NCBI RefSeq assembly: GCF_040802235.1
Contig: NC_133166.1
Span: forward strand, 117,132,991-117,196,990
DNA: 64,000 nt
Origin: Manis javanica
Lineage: Eukaryota; Chordata; Mammalia; Pholidota; Manidae
Direction: 5' to 3'
The stretch's first letter is position 1, and every line of letters begins with the position of its first letter. The notes below the pieces were generated by a model. That model was not told where the DNA came from. It did no database searches and saw only the letters and a list, made by a program, of their open reading frames with translations. Below are positions 33,020-45,366 of this stretch, in pieces. The translations under genes were made by a program, and so were the position numbers.

Positions 33020-33160
33020 GAGGAGCCTGGACAGACCTGGTTCCAGTGCTGACCCGGCACCATGGCCTTGTACCAGTTCCTCAGGTCTGGGCCTTGGTTT
33101 GCTCTCTAAAAAATGCGAGTAAGCAAGGATGGAACATGGTGACAGATGTCTGGCACCTGG
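33020..33160 (+). mobile_element. MIR SINE fragment
   Basis: 'gacctggttccagtgctgac', 'cttggtttgctctctaaaaa' and 'atgtctggcacctggcac' match a sense MIR. Confidence 0.6.
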
Positions 33161-34539
33161 CACCATCAGGCCTTGCTGCCTGCCTCTCACAGATGGGCAC
33201 CCCTTTAGGAAATCCCCCCTAATTATGAAGTTGCAGATCTGGGTGGCCACATGGGAAGGAAGCACATTTATTAGGAGACCCAGGCACAGAGTGGCCTTGC
33301 CAAGCATCTCTCTGCGCCAGCTTCCCTAGGACTGCGGCCTTGCTGGTAGCACATCTCCCCCGTCTCACGGTGACAAGTTCCATCTGCCAGCCCCTGGGGA
33401 GCCACTGACTGGGGGTGCCTGTTCAGAGACCCACTGTCCCTGGTGATGGCCCCTCAGCCCTGCACCCCCAGCTTGTGATCTCAGCTTTAAGGAGGACTCC
33501 AGTCCCTTTCTCCGCCCCACCATGCTGACCCTGGTCCAAGAGAAAGCTAATTAAAGAATTTCTGCTCTTGGCTTAGCCTGGACTTTGAAGATTCTCCTTG
33601 GTTTTCCTGGAGTATCTGAAAACAGGTGGAGAAAAGGGTTGTTAGAAAGGGCATTGGATAAGCCCCCAGAGCCTCTGTAATAGGCTTGATCCCTGCCAGA
33701 GCTGGCAGTGTCAGACAGCCCTCCACCCAGTGCTGCTGGGAAGGGGCTGCAGGCGAGGAGCACGCAGATCCCTTCGTGACCCTGTGGGCCCCAGGCTGCC
33801 CAGCTCCCTATCCTAGCTTCTTGCAGTGGGGGGCTGTGTGTTCCCCAAGAGTTTTGGGGGCCAGAGGAAGGGGGAAAACAAGGCGTGGCCCCCTCACCTT
33901 ATACGTGCTCCCGAGCAGTGAAGGCCCAGGTCTGCCCTGGGGAGGAGGGTCCTTGCTTTGAGGGCTGCTGCAGTGACGGTGTTGGGTAAGGTGGGCTCTC
34001 CCTCCCTTCCCCTTCCCTCCAGTGCCCCCCCTCCAGCATCTTTTTTCCCAAAAGTGTGTTTGCATCTCAGAGATTTTAATCAACCAACCACAAATATTTA
34101 TTCAATACTTACTGCACAACATGGGCTTTGGGGTCCTGTTCGCTGCTCTGTCCTCCACCTGAGCGGGCCTGGCGCACAGCAGGTGTTCCAAGAAGACTTG
34201 TTGATTGTGGGTTGGAGGTCGTTTTTGGAGACAGAGGTAGTTGCTACTCTCACAGAGTTTATACTATTGCTACTTTCAGAAAACGCCCACGGGGTCTTGG
34301 GGGGGAATCACTGATTCCTCAAAAGTCGGGTGGAGGGGTCTTAGAGCCTGCCCTCCCTGTCACTGAGCTTTGGCCCAGCCTGGTGTAACCCTGGGGAGAG
34401 TTGGGGCCCAGTCTTCACCCCCTCCCAGGCCCTGATCTCCCATTTCCTTCTGCAGTGCAGGGGTGGGAGGTGGGGGGCAGGGAGCTCTTAGACCTGCAAT
34501 TCCCTGTGCGGGGACCTCGGGGGACACTCGCCTGCATCA

Positions 34540-34830
34540 TGGAAATAAAAATGATAAAAACCTGCCACTGAATTCTGGGTGGCAGTGAATTACTTAACAC
34601 CTTAAACAGGTTGAAATGTGGCCACTGCGGCTTTTAATAAGCCCGTCTTGGACACGGCCGCTTCCACGAGGAGCCGGCCCGGTCTCTTCTCGAGGCATAA
34701 TTTCATTGCATCCCAGGCTTGGCAGCAGTGCAAATAAGATTTCACTTCTCCTGTAAATCTCCAAGAGGGAGCGCTGAGATTTCATTTGTGCTGTCAGTTA
34801 GTGACTTGAGAGAGCCTATTTACTTTGCTG
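34540..34830. promoter_or_regulatory. Candidate conserved non-coding element C
   Basis: An AT-rich block with 'gaaataaaaatgataaaaac', 'agtgaattacttaacacctt', 'ggcttttaataagcccg', 'gtgcaaataagatttcac' and a few CpGs, free of recognisable repeats. The call rests on composition alone. Confidence 0.35.
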
Positions 34831-35539
34831 TGGGAGGAGAGGGTCCTTCAGAGGTGCTGGACTTGGGGGTGCAGGTGCTGCAGAGAGGATGCGGGTGTGG
34901 AGGAGGGAAGGGGGGAGGCAGCCAGCATTCTGGGTGGGCCTGGAGCACACTTTGTTTTCAGTGCCTGAAAGTAGATGAACAAGTGCCTCCCAGAGCTGCA
35001 GGCGCATTTCAGGGCTGGCTGGGTAACCTCCTAAGCAGGGTGCTGAGAAATGGCCACAGAACTTGGGTGTGGGGTGTGGTTTGGGGTGTTAGACTCTTTC
35101 TGGGTTTGGTCACCTCTTTTCTGAAATGCTTGGTAAGGCCAGACCCCTCCTGGGAAGGGAGGGCAGGAAATAGGAAACTTCTGGAACCTGGTGGTAGCCA
35201 GATAGGAGCAGGGTCTAGGTATGGGGTAGCCCACTCTTTCTCCCCTTGAATTGAAATTTTTAGTCCTGAGTCTGACCAAACGGGTAGAGTTGGATATGAG
35301 AAACAGGGACTGCTGGGCCCTGGGGTGCCCTTGGCCTTAGTGCGGCCACTCAGGGGTCCTACCCAACCCCTGTCTGTAACCTTGGTGATGTGTGAGTGCT
35401 GAGGTCTCTGTGGGAAGGAAAGGGGAGTGGGGCCTGCTCTTCCTGGATGAGCAGGGGGAGCCCAGCATCCTACACCCCCCCATGTGGGCCCCAGCACACA
35501 CTAGCAGGGTCAGTGTCGTGATGGTAGAAATAAGAGCAG

Positions 35540-35640
35540 TGGGCTGTTACCACACACATCTGACAGACGTGGGAACTGAGGCCCATGGAGTGAGGGGTGG
35601 TGCCCATGGGTCTAACCCAGTCTTGAGGGACTCCAAGGCC
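35540..35640 (-). mobile_element. MIR SINE fragment
   Basis: 'catctgacagacgtgggaac' then 'tgaggcccatggagtgaggg' then 'tctaacccagtcttgagg' is a reverse MIR core. Confidence 0.62.
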
Positions 35641-37164
35641 CGGTCTGAGGAGGATTCCAGGGCAGCAATGGCACTAACGCAATGGTTCCCAAATGCATGT
35701 AACCATGAGCCTCTCCTGGGCAGAACCTCCATTAGCTCTAGGGGCTGAGGAACCCAGTGTGAGAATCCGGCCCTCCTGCCCGGGCTGGGAGAGAGCCCAG
35801 TGTGTGGCTCGGCCACCAATGTCAGGAGGGTGAGCTGAGCTGGGGGCAGGCCCTCATTCATGCGCCACCGCCCCCTGCCCGAGCTTTGGAGGCCCCCCAA
35901 ACCTCCCGGAGACAAGGGGAAGAAGAGACCTGCTAGCCAGGGGCCCCCAGTGAGCAAGGTGCTAGAACTAGTCACCTGTACAGGTGAGATACCAGCAGAG
36001 GGTGGGGCCTGAAGTCAGGTGAGAGGGGCTGGCTTCTTGGAGGCCATGCCTAAGTTGAACTTTCAAGGGCCTTCAAGGGTGTCTGGGCTAAGAAATTAGT
36101 ACAGCACAGGGAGGCCTGCCAGGGAATTAACTGTACCAGGTGGGCCCGAGGCTGGGCCAGCAGAAGGGTCCTGGGCTTATGGAGGAGGCAGAGCCTTCCA
36201 TAGGGAGGCACAGAATCGGACTTCCCTTCCTGTCCCCTGCCTCAGGCCTTCTCCCTTGCTTTCTGAACCCTCCTCATCCGAAGAAACACCTTCCATGGGA
36301 ACATTGCTCCCCAGAGAGTCTCCCCACCCCTGGACCAGGCAGGACCCTTGTCTAGCCCGTGAGGATCCGTCCCTCCCCCCAGCCCAGCCCCAGCACGTGG
36401 TACGGCCTTGTGAATGTCTTCTGACTGGCTGTCGGATCGTGTTCTCAAAGATGACTTGGCAGCCCTGAAGAACAGGTCTTGGTGAGAAAGAGCTGGGTGG
36501 CCCTGTGAGTGCCCACTGTGTGCTGGGGACTCGGTCCTTCCCTGAGGGCTGTACCACATGCTGCTCTTTGGATTGGTCTGTCTTGGCTGGTGTCTGCCCC
36601 CAGCAGGGTGGGCGTGAGGACTGAGAGGACAGAGCAGGGACATAGCCAGGGGGCCCGGTGTCACGCCAGTCGGGCCACCCACCACCAAGGCACGCCAAGA
36701 AATGACTTTGCTTCCTTAGACTGTACAGAAAAACTCATTAACCTGTATCCAGACATGAAATCAGATCTAAGGCAGAGGTAATGAGGTCCTACTTTATGTT
36801 AAATTTAGCAGAAACCTCTATTGTTCTCGTGGAAAGTAATTTTTTCCCTTTCTCTCCCTCTTTGGGGGTGAGATGTCAGATGAGGCTTAGAGAGTTGTGA
36901 GTGTGGGGTTCGGCTAGGGGACGAGGGGTGTCTGGGCGGGGTGGGGAGGGCGAGAGCCAGGCGCGTGTCCAGCAGGTGGGGAGCAGCCCCAGTCTTATGT
37001 GGGTGCCCACATGGTTGTCGGAACACTGATGAGATGCTCCACAGGCCTGTAATCCTTAATCCATCTCCACGTGGAGGCCCCCCTGGAGTCTGCCCCTCGC
37101 AGCCAAGAGCACATGTGCGACGGCCCCCCAGCCCCCAGCCCACTGGGCCCTAAGCCAAGAGTCA

Positions 37165-37330
37165 GCAGCTGAGATGATGGTAAAAGTTAAATCTTTCTAT
37201 TTATTTCAAGAAAGGACAAGGAAAGTGGACTTGGACATTTTATATGACAACAGACAAACAGAAAATAGGACCAAATAGTTAATCACATTCGTCTCAACAT
37301 TTAAGTTTCAAGGCACCTACAAGAAGGAGG
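37165..37330. promoter_or_regulatory. Candidate conserved non-coding element D
   Basis: The block holds 'gttaaatctttctatttatt', 'gacattttatatgacaacag' and 'atagttaatcacattcgtc' in a GC-rich neighbourhood, with no repeat recognised. A similar AT-rich patch lies at about 36700-36850. Confidence 0.3.
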
Positions 37331-38929
37331 CCAGAGGGCGGTTCGCAGTGCACTTTGGTTTGTGTTGTCACGGTGGGTGTTTGTGTCTCGGCTTTCCAAA
37401 AACCCTTGTCCGGTGGTGAGGTCGGGAGTGAGGCAGGTGGGCCCGGGGCCAGGCTGCGTCAGCCAGCCAGGTCTTAGGTGAGAGCAGCTAGCAGTGGGAG
37501 TGGTCCCCCCAGTCAGACCCCCGAGATTGCTTCACCCTTCAGAGGAAAGGCGAAAGGACAAGAGAGGGGTGGCTGAGTGCCCCGCGGGGCTGATTCTGGG
37601 GGTGAGGAAAGCTGCGGGGTGCCAGGTAGGGGTCCCGTCCCGCAACGGCAGGCTTGCGAGGAGCCAGGCCTGCCCTCCACATGCCATCAGCTGGCCGGGC
37701 ACCCCGCCTTCTGTAGCAGAGGGACCCATCCATTCTCCAGGGTCTGGGCGAGGACCCCCACTCTGGCCACCTCCTCAGACTGAGGGAATGGATTACACTG
37801 AGCGAAGCACAGCGATGCCAGAATGCTTCACGATACCAAATGAGATGCACATAACCTTTTAACGTCAGGAAAGGGAATTGCTGTTGGTGGCTCTTAAGAA
37901 ACATTCACTCTGCAGTGCTTGTGCGTGGGGTTTCTTTTAGTTGGCTTTTTTCCTTTTGCCTCCCTGTTCACACCACCCTGTGACATTCATAATCAGCTGG
38001 CATCCACTGCCACCAGCAAACTCACAACCTCACATCTCTCTGGATTGCCTGTGTTCACGACCCGCAGCCTCCCCCAGCCTGCAACACCATGTCCCTCCCT
38101 CTCAGATGACAAACCTCAAATGCTGGGCAGCTCGGCTGCCTCCCCGTAGCCCTCAACATCTCTTTAAGAGCTGGAAGGCACCCGAGTCCTCCATCCGAAG
38201 AAACCTCGCATCCTGGAGCCTGGCGACTGTCCCTGGGTGCTGTGCGGGCTTCTCACTTGGGGCCACTGGCCTGATGGCAGGTTGTCTGCTGTGCCGGGTA
38301 AAAAATCTAAGGCTAGTTTCAGGATTTTGTGTCTTCCTCCTGGGTACCCAGTCCCTTTCAAAAACTGGACCAGCCAGAGGTGGGTGGGACACGCTCCGAG
38401 CATGTCCTCTGTGCAGGGCAGGCAAGAGGTGCCCTGGGCCCCCCGGCTCTGGGAGATGAGCCTTGGGCAGCCCCAGTGTGGCTTTGATTGTCACTCACAT
38501 TGTGTTTGTGTTTCCGTTCTGAGGAGAAAGCCTGGGTGGTTCCTCTCGGTGGTGGCTCAAGGGGCTGGGACTCTCTACAGGAGCCTTAGACAAGGCAGGA
38601 CACCCGGTGCTGTGCCCTCCTCGTCACCAACCTGGAGCTCACCTCAGAGAGGGGAAACTGAGTCACTCAGGCTGGCCGCCAGCTCTTGCCATGTGGCTGG
38701 GCTTCCTTATCAGCCGCGCAGGTAGTGATCGGTTCGTCCAAGAGACAGTGGAGCAAGAGGCTTCAGAGGAGGGAAGCTGCTGAGAGGAGTCCTTTCCTGT
38801 GCCAGGCTGCCAGCCGGGCAGGTGCCGAATGGTGGATGCCGGCACATCCGCCTGTGCCCTTTGCACTGAGCCCGAGGGGGCAGACGGCCAGCAGGAGGAC
38901 AAGGAAGTGAGAGGAGGATCGGAGAAGAG

Positions 38930-38995
38930 ATGATTGAGTGCCACTGTGTGCCAGGCACTGTGCTGGGCCTCAGTGACCTGGCACAGAGTTAGCGT
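38930..38995 (-). mobile_element. MIR or L2 reverse fragment
   Basis: 'gagtgccactgtgtgccagg' followed by 'cactgtgctgggcctcagtg' is shared by the reverse 3' ends of MIR and L2. Confidence 0.55.
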
Positions 38996-40759
38996 AGGGA
39001 TCTGGCATCCTGCCTGAGCGGCTGTCTGCCCTGATGCCATAAGAGATTTGGGGTTGGTGGCAGCAAAGAGCTTCCCGCAAGCACTCTCCAGACGCGGCCT
39101 CTCAGGCTTTCAGGTGTTGGGGACGGCATGGGTAGGTGCCTAGGGTCGGCTTCTCTAGGACGTAGGGACCCAGTCGGCCTCCCCAAAGGATACCCTGTGC
39201 CCTCAGCATGCCCATATTGCCCTCCTAGTACAAGCTGGGCATTTCAGTAAAAGGGTGTGGAAGGGGACAGGGACAGTGGTCTCAAAATGCCCAGGGCCTG
39301 TCAGACCCTCTGCAGGGAGCCGAGGAGAAGCTGCCCCCGGGCTGAAGATCTGCCCTGAGCACAGTGTCTCCAGGGTGGCGCAGAGAAAAGGCGGGCTTTG
39401 CCCTGTGTCAGCGTCGGGCTCTTGGGCACACCTGCAAATCCAATTTATGGTGAGAAAGTGGGCCTGACCGCATAGATCATAGAATTTCTGAAACTAGAGA
39501 AAAACAATACATTAAAAATGCAAAGGGAAAGGGGAAGTAAAAGGAGGGGGAGTGAAGACTCAAGAGTATCTTTTTGTGAGTGTTTTTAAGGAAGCAAATG
39601 TGGGTATTTCAGTCAACTACTTGGAACATTTCAAAAGAAATGGTAAATACTTAAAACCGCAGAGTGAAAAGTGCCCCAGGCAGCCATCAACCTGGCTGGG
39701 ATGGATGGATTGAGGCGGCCATGCGGAGTGTGTGGAGCTGGGAAAACAGCTGGTGGGCTCTGGGGGAAGCTCGGCGGGACAGGGGCCCTGGTGCTGAGAA
39801 CAGTCCGGGAGGCAGCCCGGGCCCCTGAGCCGCAGCGCCAGAAAGTGGCCCCCTGGCAGCCCTGGGTGAGCCAGCTGAAGGGGGGTCCACCCTCTGACCA
39901 CCCCGTCCCAACTCTGGGGTAGAGTGGCAGGTGTTTGCACTTCTCCCAGTGCCTCTTGGACACTGAGAATGGGGATTGTGCAGCCTCTCTGGTGGCATAA
40001 GCAGCTCTTTGACGGGCCCGGGTGGCGCGGCTGTGGGGCAGCCCTAACCTGGGATTTTCAGGGGACACTGGTCATTTTAACCAGCACAGCGAGCATCTCC
40101 TGATATCTTCCTTACAAGGTCCTGTGGGATAATAAAGTCAGGGTGAGAACCAGGATCTTCTAGTTAGAGAGGGCCTTGGCTTAGGCAGGAAAATGCCTGC
40201 CACATCCCTGTCAAGTGCTTGAATGCCCCCAGAGGCAGAGAGCTCACTGTCTGACTCCTGTGCTGGGCCCATTTCTCTTCCCTGACCTTCAGTTTTCCCT
40301 TCACAGTTGGTACCACTCCCCTTTTACTTGCCACAGGGAATGGGTCAGAGGCAGACCCTCCCTGGCACAGAAGGGAAGCAGGAAAGCACTTGGCCCCAGA
40401 ATCCTGCCCTCTAAGTGGTCCGGCCACCTCCCCTCATTGCTCTTCACCCCTGGAGCAGGAGGACTTTAGAGGGCAGGGGCAGAGCCTCCACTGGGGGCTG
40501 GGACAGCTGCTGGATGACCACATATCCCCCACCCCGTCCCTGAGGCCTGAGCACCAGGTGCCCATGAGGCAGGACCGCTGGAGCCCAGGCTCCGGCAAGC
40601 CCAGCACGTCCCCGAGGGCTTTGGCCTGCGTGGTGTCAGCCCCCCCAGATGCCCAGCTTCCCAGGGTGTGTGCAGGGGCAGCTCCCGAGCCAGGCCCAGA
40701 ATCTCCCTCCTTTGCACACAGTCACTGGGGGCAGGTTCATAAAATGTGGAAAATCCCCT

Positions 40760-40935
40760 TTTCCTTCACCTCCAAGGAGTTTAATCTCTCCTAATCAATT
40801 TAGCAGACTCGCTTGGTTGTAAATGGTAATGATTTGCATTTTTGAGCCTTTTTATCCCTCCTTAAAATAAGATGCTTCCTCTGTCGGCATTCTGGAAGGC
40901 TGTGCAGGGCTGCGAATTGCTTGTTAGCGCTCACC
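40760..40935. promoter_or_regulatory. Candidate conserved non-coding element E (POU octamer)
   Basis: 'tttaatctctcctaatcaat' and 'ttgtaaatggtaatgattt' surround a perfect POU octamer on the minus strand (ATTTGCAT, 40832-40839), followed by 'tttttatccctccttaaaat'. No repeat is recognised. Confidence 0.4.
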
Positions 40936-42044
40936 CTGGCACCATTCCAGGGCTAGGCAGGCATCTGCCTGTCACCTGCGTTGATTTGAGTGCAGGGAGG
41001 GGACATGGGTGCATGGGGCACCCACAGCCAGGCCGTGTCCTGGCCCTGAGAGCATGGTCTGGCCCTTGGAGACACAGACTGCTGTGCACCCCAAAGCCCC
41101 TCCTTCCAGCAAGCACCCAGCTCTCTTCTGGTTGCCTTCTGGCTCCCCTGCCCCCTGTCTGCGGCATCTGGTCTTCCTTGTATTTTTCATAAGCACAAGG
41201 CTCAGAAGCCCTGTCCTTCCTGACGCCTCGGCAGGATGCAGGTTTCTGGAGTGGGCTGGGTTGGCTTTGGGACTCGAGCTGCCATTGGCGGGCAGGGAAG
41301 GGTACCTTCTCCTTGGCTCCAGGCAGTGAAGGAGAGGGGCTCGGATGCAGCCCCAGGCACCACGCGGCCTCTTCTCCAGGCCCCAGGCAGCCACCTCAGA
41401 CCCTCAGGAATCCTCACATGGCCTCTTCCGCCTGCTCTGAGCCCCCATCACCTGCCTTGGATCAAGCAGAACCTTCCCAGATCAGCAGAGGGGAGGAGCC
41501 CCCACTTGGCCTCTGGAGCACCCAGCTTTTCTAGTAAAGATAGACCTCAGCCTACCCCCACTTTACAGAAGGGATAGCAGAGGCTGTGGTTTTGAGAAAC
41601 ATGCTTTCCTTGTGCCTACCAGGAAACCTTCCCTGACCCGTCCTCTCTCTCTGTACCTTGTTGGGGCTGGTGGGTCTCCCTGGACTTCTACGGGGAGGGA
41701 GGAGAAGGCTGGAGCCCAGCCGAGGGGGCAGAAGAGGCACAAGGCAGGTGTGGGCCTCGGGCTTTGGGTGGGGAAGCCTGGCCCCTCCAGCTGCTGCCGT
41801 CTTCCCAGCTGCTGTCCCCAACCTGCCAGTGTCACCCAGAGCAGGAAGGAGCTGGTGCCCCAGCTCTTGCCCTCAGACTTGGCACCCAGGCCCTGGGTGG
41901 GGAGGCCCCCAAGGCAGCCACATGGCTGCCCTGTCACCGTGGAGGCGGGCCGGGAAGCCAGAGCCAATTTAGAGAAGATGGAGTCTCCCTCAGGAGGCCG
42001 CAGGAAGAGGGGAGGAGAAAGGGGAAGAAAAGAGGCTTTTGATG

Positions 42045-42410
42045 CACATCATGTCTGTGGAATTGAGTATGACTAATTAATAGATTTTATTCTTAGCAAT
42101 CTCTTAAGCATTCCATACGTTGGGCCCCGCGCCTGAGCTGAGCTTACAAGAGGCCTCGTTCGCGAAATGCAAACGGCTCGCCTGCCCCGCTGCCTTCCCT
42201 CCTTCCTCGCCTTTTCTTTCCTTTTTTTGTGTGTGTGTCTTTTTTTTTTTTTTAGGGGAAATTTAAAGGAAAATTGCCATGTAATAGAAAAGAGATTCCA
42301 ATCACTACATCTAATTACCACAAAGGGTAAACCACTTAACCAAAGAAGTGTCTTGGGCTTTTTTTTTAAACTTTAAACCTGCCTTAAATGCCACAAAATA
42401 CACTCATCAG
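42045..42410. promoter_or_regulatory. Candidate conserved non-coding element F
   Basis: Two AT-rich patches ('gactaattaatagattttat' at about 42071, and 42255-42400 with 'catctaattaccacaaa') flank a pyrimidine and poly-T stretch. No interspersed repeat is recognised, although the poly-T could be the remnant of one. Confidence 0.3.
42222..42253. repeat. T-rich/(TG)n simple repeat
   Basis: A T run, GTGTGTGTGT and a second run of about 14 T. Confidence 0.85.
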
Positions 42411-44748
42411 TGCTGAGGCCAAGGAGGTTGTTCTGGCTAGTTAGAGGCGGCGAGGGTCAGGCTGGCCCCCACAGAAAGCAGATTCTGGGCAGAAGTGGTG
42501 GCCTGGGCCTGGGTGCATCTTCCCTCACGCGCCTTTAGGAGGTGGGAGGGGGTGAGTGCCTGAAACATCTCTCTCGTGTGACACGAGAAGCTGGACCTGT
42601 GGGGAGACAGGGCTTCAGAGGGGGTTTGGCTTCAGGCCCCCTCCCTGGCCTGGGGCGCCGTGAGGCAGCAGACATTTGGGGGCTCGCTCTCAGAAAGGAC
42701 ACTGGGAAGATATCAGGAGGCTGAGGGCAGAGGAGAGGAGAGCAAGCTCCGGGCCCTGGTGGCCAAATCGCACTACCTTCAGCACTTACACCGAAAAGAT
42801 GTCCGTGGTGAGGCGGGGGGTCTGGCTCCCCAGCCCGCTGTGGGCGCTGGCAGTGCAAGAGCTGGAGCAGGAGACCTATGCGTCCTCAGGCCTGGACAGG
42901 CCTGGGCCTGCATGTGCTGTGGGAGAGGAAAGCTCACCACCCAGGCCTGGCCTTGGCGGGTGGTGCTGGCACAGGCTGGCTCTCTGCCCCTACCGTACGG
43001 GACCACCTGCTACTCCCAAATGCCTCCCTAGCTTCTAAGGGGATGATCCCGATTTCCTGCTTGGCAGTGGGGAGGCAGGGGACTGAGTTTCCTGGGACAC
43101 TGGCAGGAGGCTGGGGTGGTGCCTTGAGGGAGGGGGCCTCATTTCAGAAATAACAGAGGCCTGAGACTCCCGTCACCCCAGCCAGGCCCTTCACACAGAG
43201 CAGCCGCTCCTCCCAGACCCACCAGTGCGCCCTCCCTGAGCTGCCAGGACAGGCCTGTGTCAGGGCCTGTGTCACACATGAAAACACAGATGTGATGACA
43301 TTAAGGCTTGGTACAAGTTGTTTCCTGACTTCATGGTATGAGAAAATGATTCAAGTGGGAAAAGGGAAAAAAGGCTTAGTTTAAGAAGAAATGTGTCTAT
43401 GCCCCTGTGCCCTCCTTGGGGCTGGGGAGCTGGAACCGCCCTCACCTTGGGAGACCGTCCCTGCAGCCTGGCGGAGGAGAACACCTCTTTCCACCTTCCC
43501 CACAAAGGGCTGCGTTCTTTTCTTTCAATCCCTGCCTCTTCATGAAGGGCCAGCCGTAGCTTTTCATGTCCGGTGGGTGGCCAGACCCTGGGCCTGTCAC
43601 TGCAGCCCTGCGACTGTATTCAGCCTCCTCTCCCTGCCGTGGCTCCCGTCAAAGCAGCTGAGGCCTTTTGAAAACACCACCGCCAGCAGCCGGACACCTT
43701 CTCATCCTCACTGCCCTCAGACCAGTGGCTCTCCTTTGACACGGCTCTTCCCTGGCGCCGGACACGCAGCACAGTGACAGATGGTGACCCGAGTTTCCTG
43801 AGTGCGGGGACGCAGGGGACGTCAGAACCCCAGGCACAACTCCTCTCTTCTTTCCAGATCCGCTGTCATTATTTCATCACCGCTTTAGTCTCATGGCTTG
43901 CCAAACTGCGCTGTCGGCTGGTAGATGATGGCAGCATGGGTTCCTCTGGGAAGAAATAAAATCTTAACTCTTCAGAGGGCCCTTTTGGAAGCTGACATTT
44001 TTTGAGAAAGATCTGGTCTCCCCTCTCCAGAGCAGAGATCCTGGGGTGGGCACAGCTGAGTGTTGTACATTCGGGGCCTGCGGGGGCAGGGGGTGGGAAG
44101 GAGGGGTCTGTCTCCCAGGGCTTTTCTGAGAATTTCCATGTCTTTTTCTAGGCTTTGTTTAAGCAGCCATGGAAACCATTAGCTCTAATCAGCTGATAAA
44201 TAAAAAAAGTCCCTGTACCCATTACCTGTCCTAGGAGGAAGCACACAGCACAGAATAAACGTTCAGAAAGTAGCTGTTGAGGAGATTGCATCTGGTGGGG
44301 GGTGGAGATGAGGACACTGGCAGTCAGAGAAAGGTTTCGTCTGTGTCAGAAAGGGGCACAGCCCAGCTCTGGCCAACCTGAGATACAGCTGAACTGAAAG
44401 CAACCCTTGCCTAGGGCCTCCTTAGCCACCTGCCCAGGACACGCCTCTGCCTTTAGGAACCTTATTGTCCCCCCCATTACTCCCATCTCAACACACTTCT
44501 ACTTAATCGTTGATTTCTTAAGAGAAAGCAACACTTCTGCAATTCTATTGTCTCAGGACAGTGTATGAATTGACCCAAGAAGTACTGTAAGGACCATCTG
44601 TGTGGCTCTATCTACCCATCTGCGTTTAGAGACATGACAGGGATAGGTAGGTAGATGCACGTCCAAGTGGCTGGGAAAGCCACCGCCCCTTGTGGGGCTT
44701 CCACAGAGTGTGGTGCATGGAACGGAAGAGGGAAAAGAAAGTTTGTTT

Positions 44749-45366
44749 TTTAATTGACTACATCGTTGTTCAAAGAATGCAGTAAAAGATGCACTATTTC
44801 TGCAAACCTGTAAGGGAAATGGTATGGAAAGAACCACGGAAGAGATTTCAGGACAATATCTCCACAGCAAAAGATCTTTTCTTTCCCCTCTCCTTTGTGA
44901 GGAGCCTGAACACCTTCCATCACGTCGATACTGGCGAGCAACTGGCAGCCAGAGCTGTGTGGGGGCTTCACGTGTCAGCTGCTTCTCTCTGACGGTTCTT
45001 TTGTGATGTCCCTGGACAGAGTGTGAGGTGTACACAGACATTGTACAGGTAGCATCCTTCCAGTTCAGGAGAAAAAACCCAACCAACCCTTCCTGCGATA
45101 TTATTTTTAGTCCTTCCCCTCCCCAGCTGGCATAATTTGGTATAAATTATGTCTTCAGCAACGTCAGATCCCCCTCCTGCCTTCAATTCTTAAAAAAAAA
45201 TGTTTTTTTCTTTTCACTGTGTTCTACAAAATTGTCAGCTCTCCCTAAACTTTGCTTTCTGCTGGGAAGTCACTGTGGACTGACTTCCTTTCCTGCTCTG
45301 TCAGATGGTGGCGAGCTGGCCAGACAGGAGGAGGCGGCACCGGGTGGGGCAGCCGGGCGGCCGGCA
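44749..45366 (-). other. FLRT1: Probable FLRT1 3' UTR with ATTAAA signal
   Basis: Directly after the FLRT1 stop the minus strand has no coding signal. The first variant polyadenylation hexamer is ATTAAA at 44754-44749, about 610 bp past the stop, followed by T/C-rich and 'ctctgtgg' sequence. No AATAAA was found in this interval. Human FLRT1 3' UTR length was not available for comparison, so a longer UTR is possible. Confidence 0.4.

Noticed and set aside
35670..35780. Possible hAT-type (MER58/MER20-like) DNA transposon fragment around 'caatggttcccaaatgcatg'
   Set aside because: Only short words match what I remember of the family, which is not enough for a call without a repeat search.
44553..45086. 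177-codon minus-strand frame just downstream of FLRT1
   Set aside because: It falls in the probable FLRT1 3' UTR, has no domain and crosses the ATTAAA signal.
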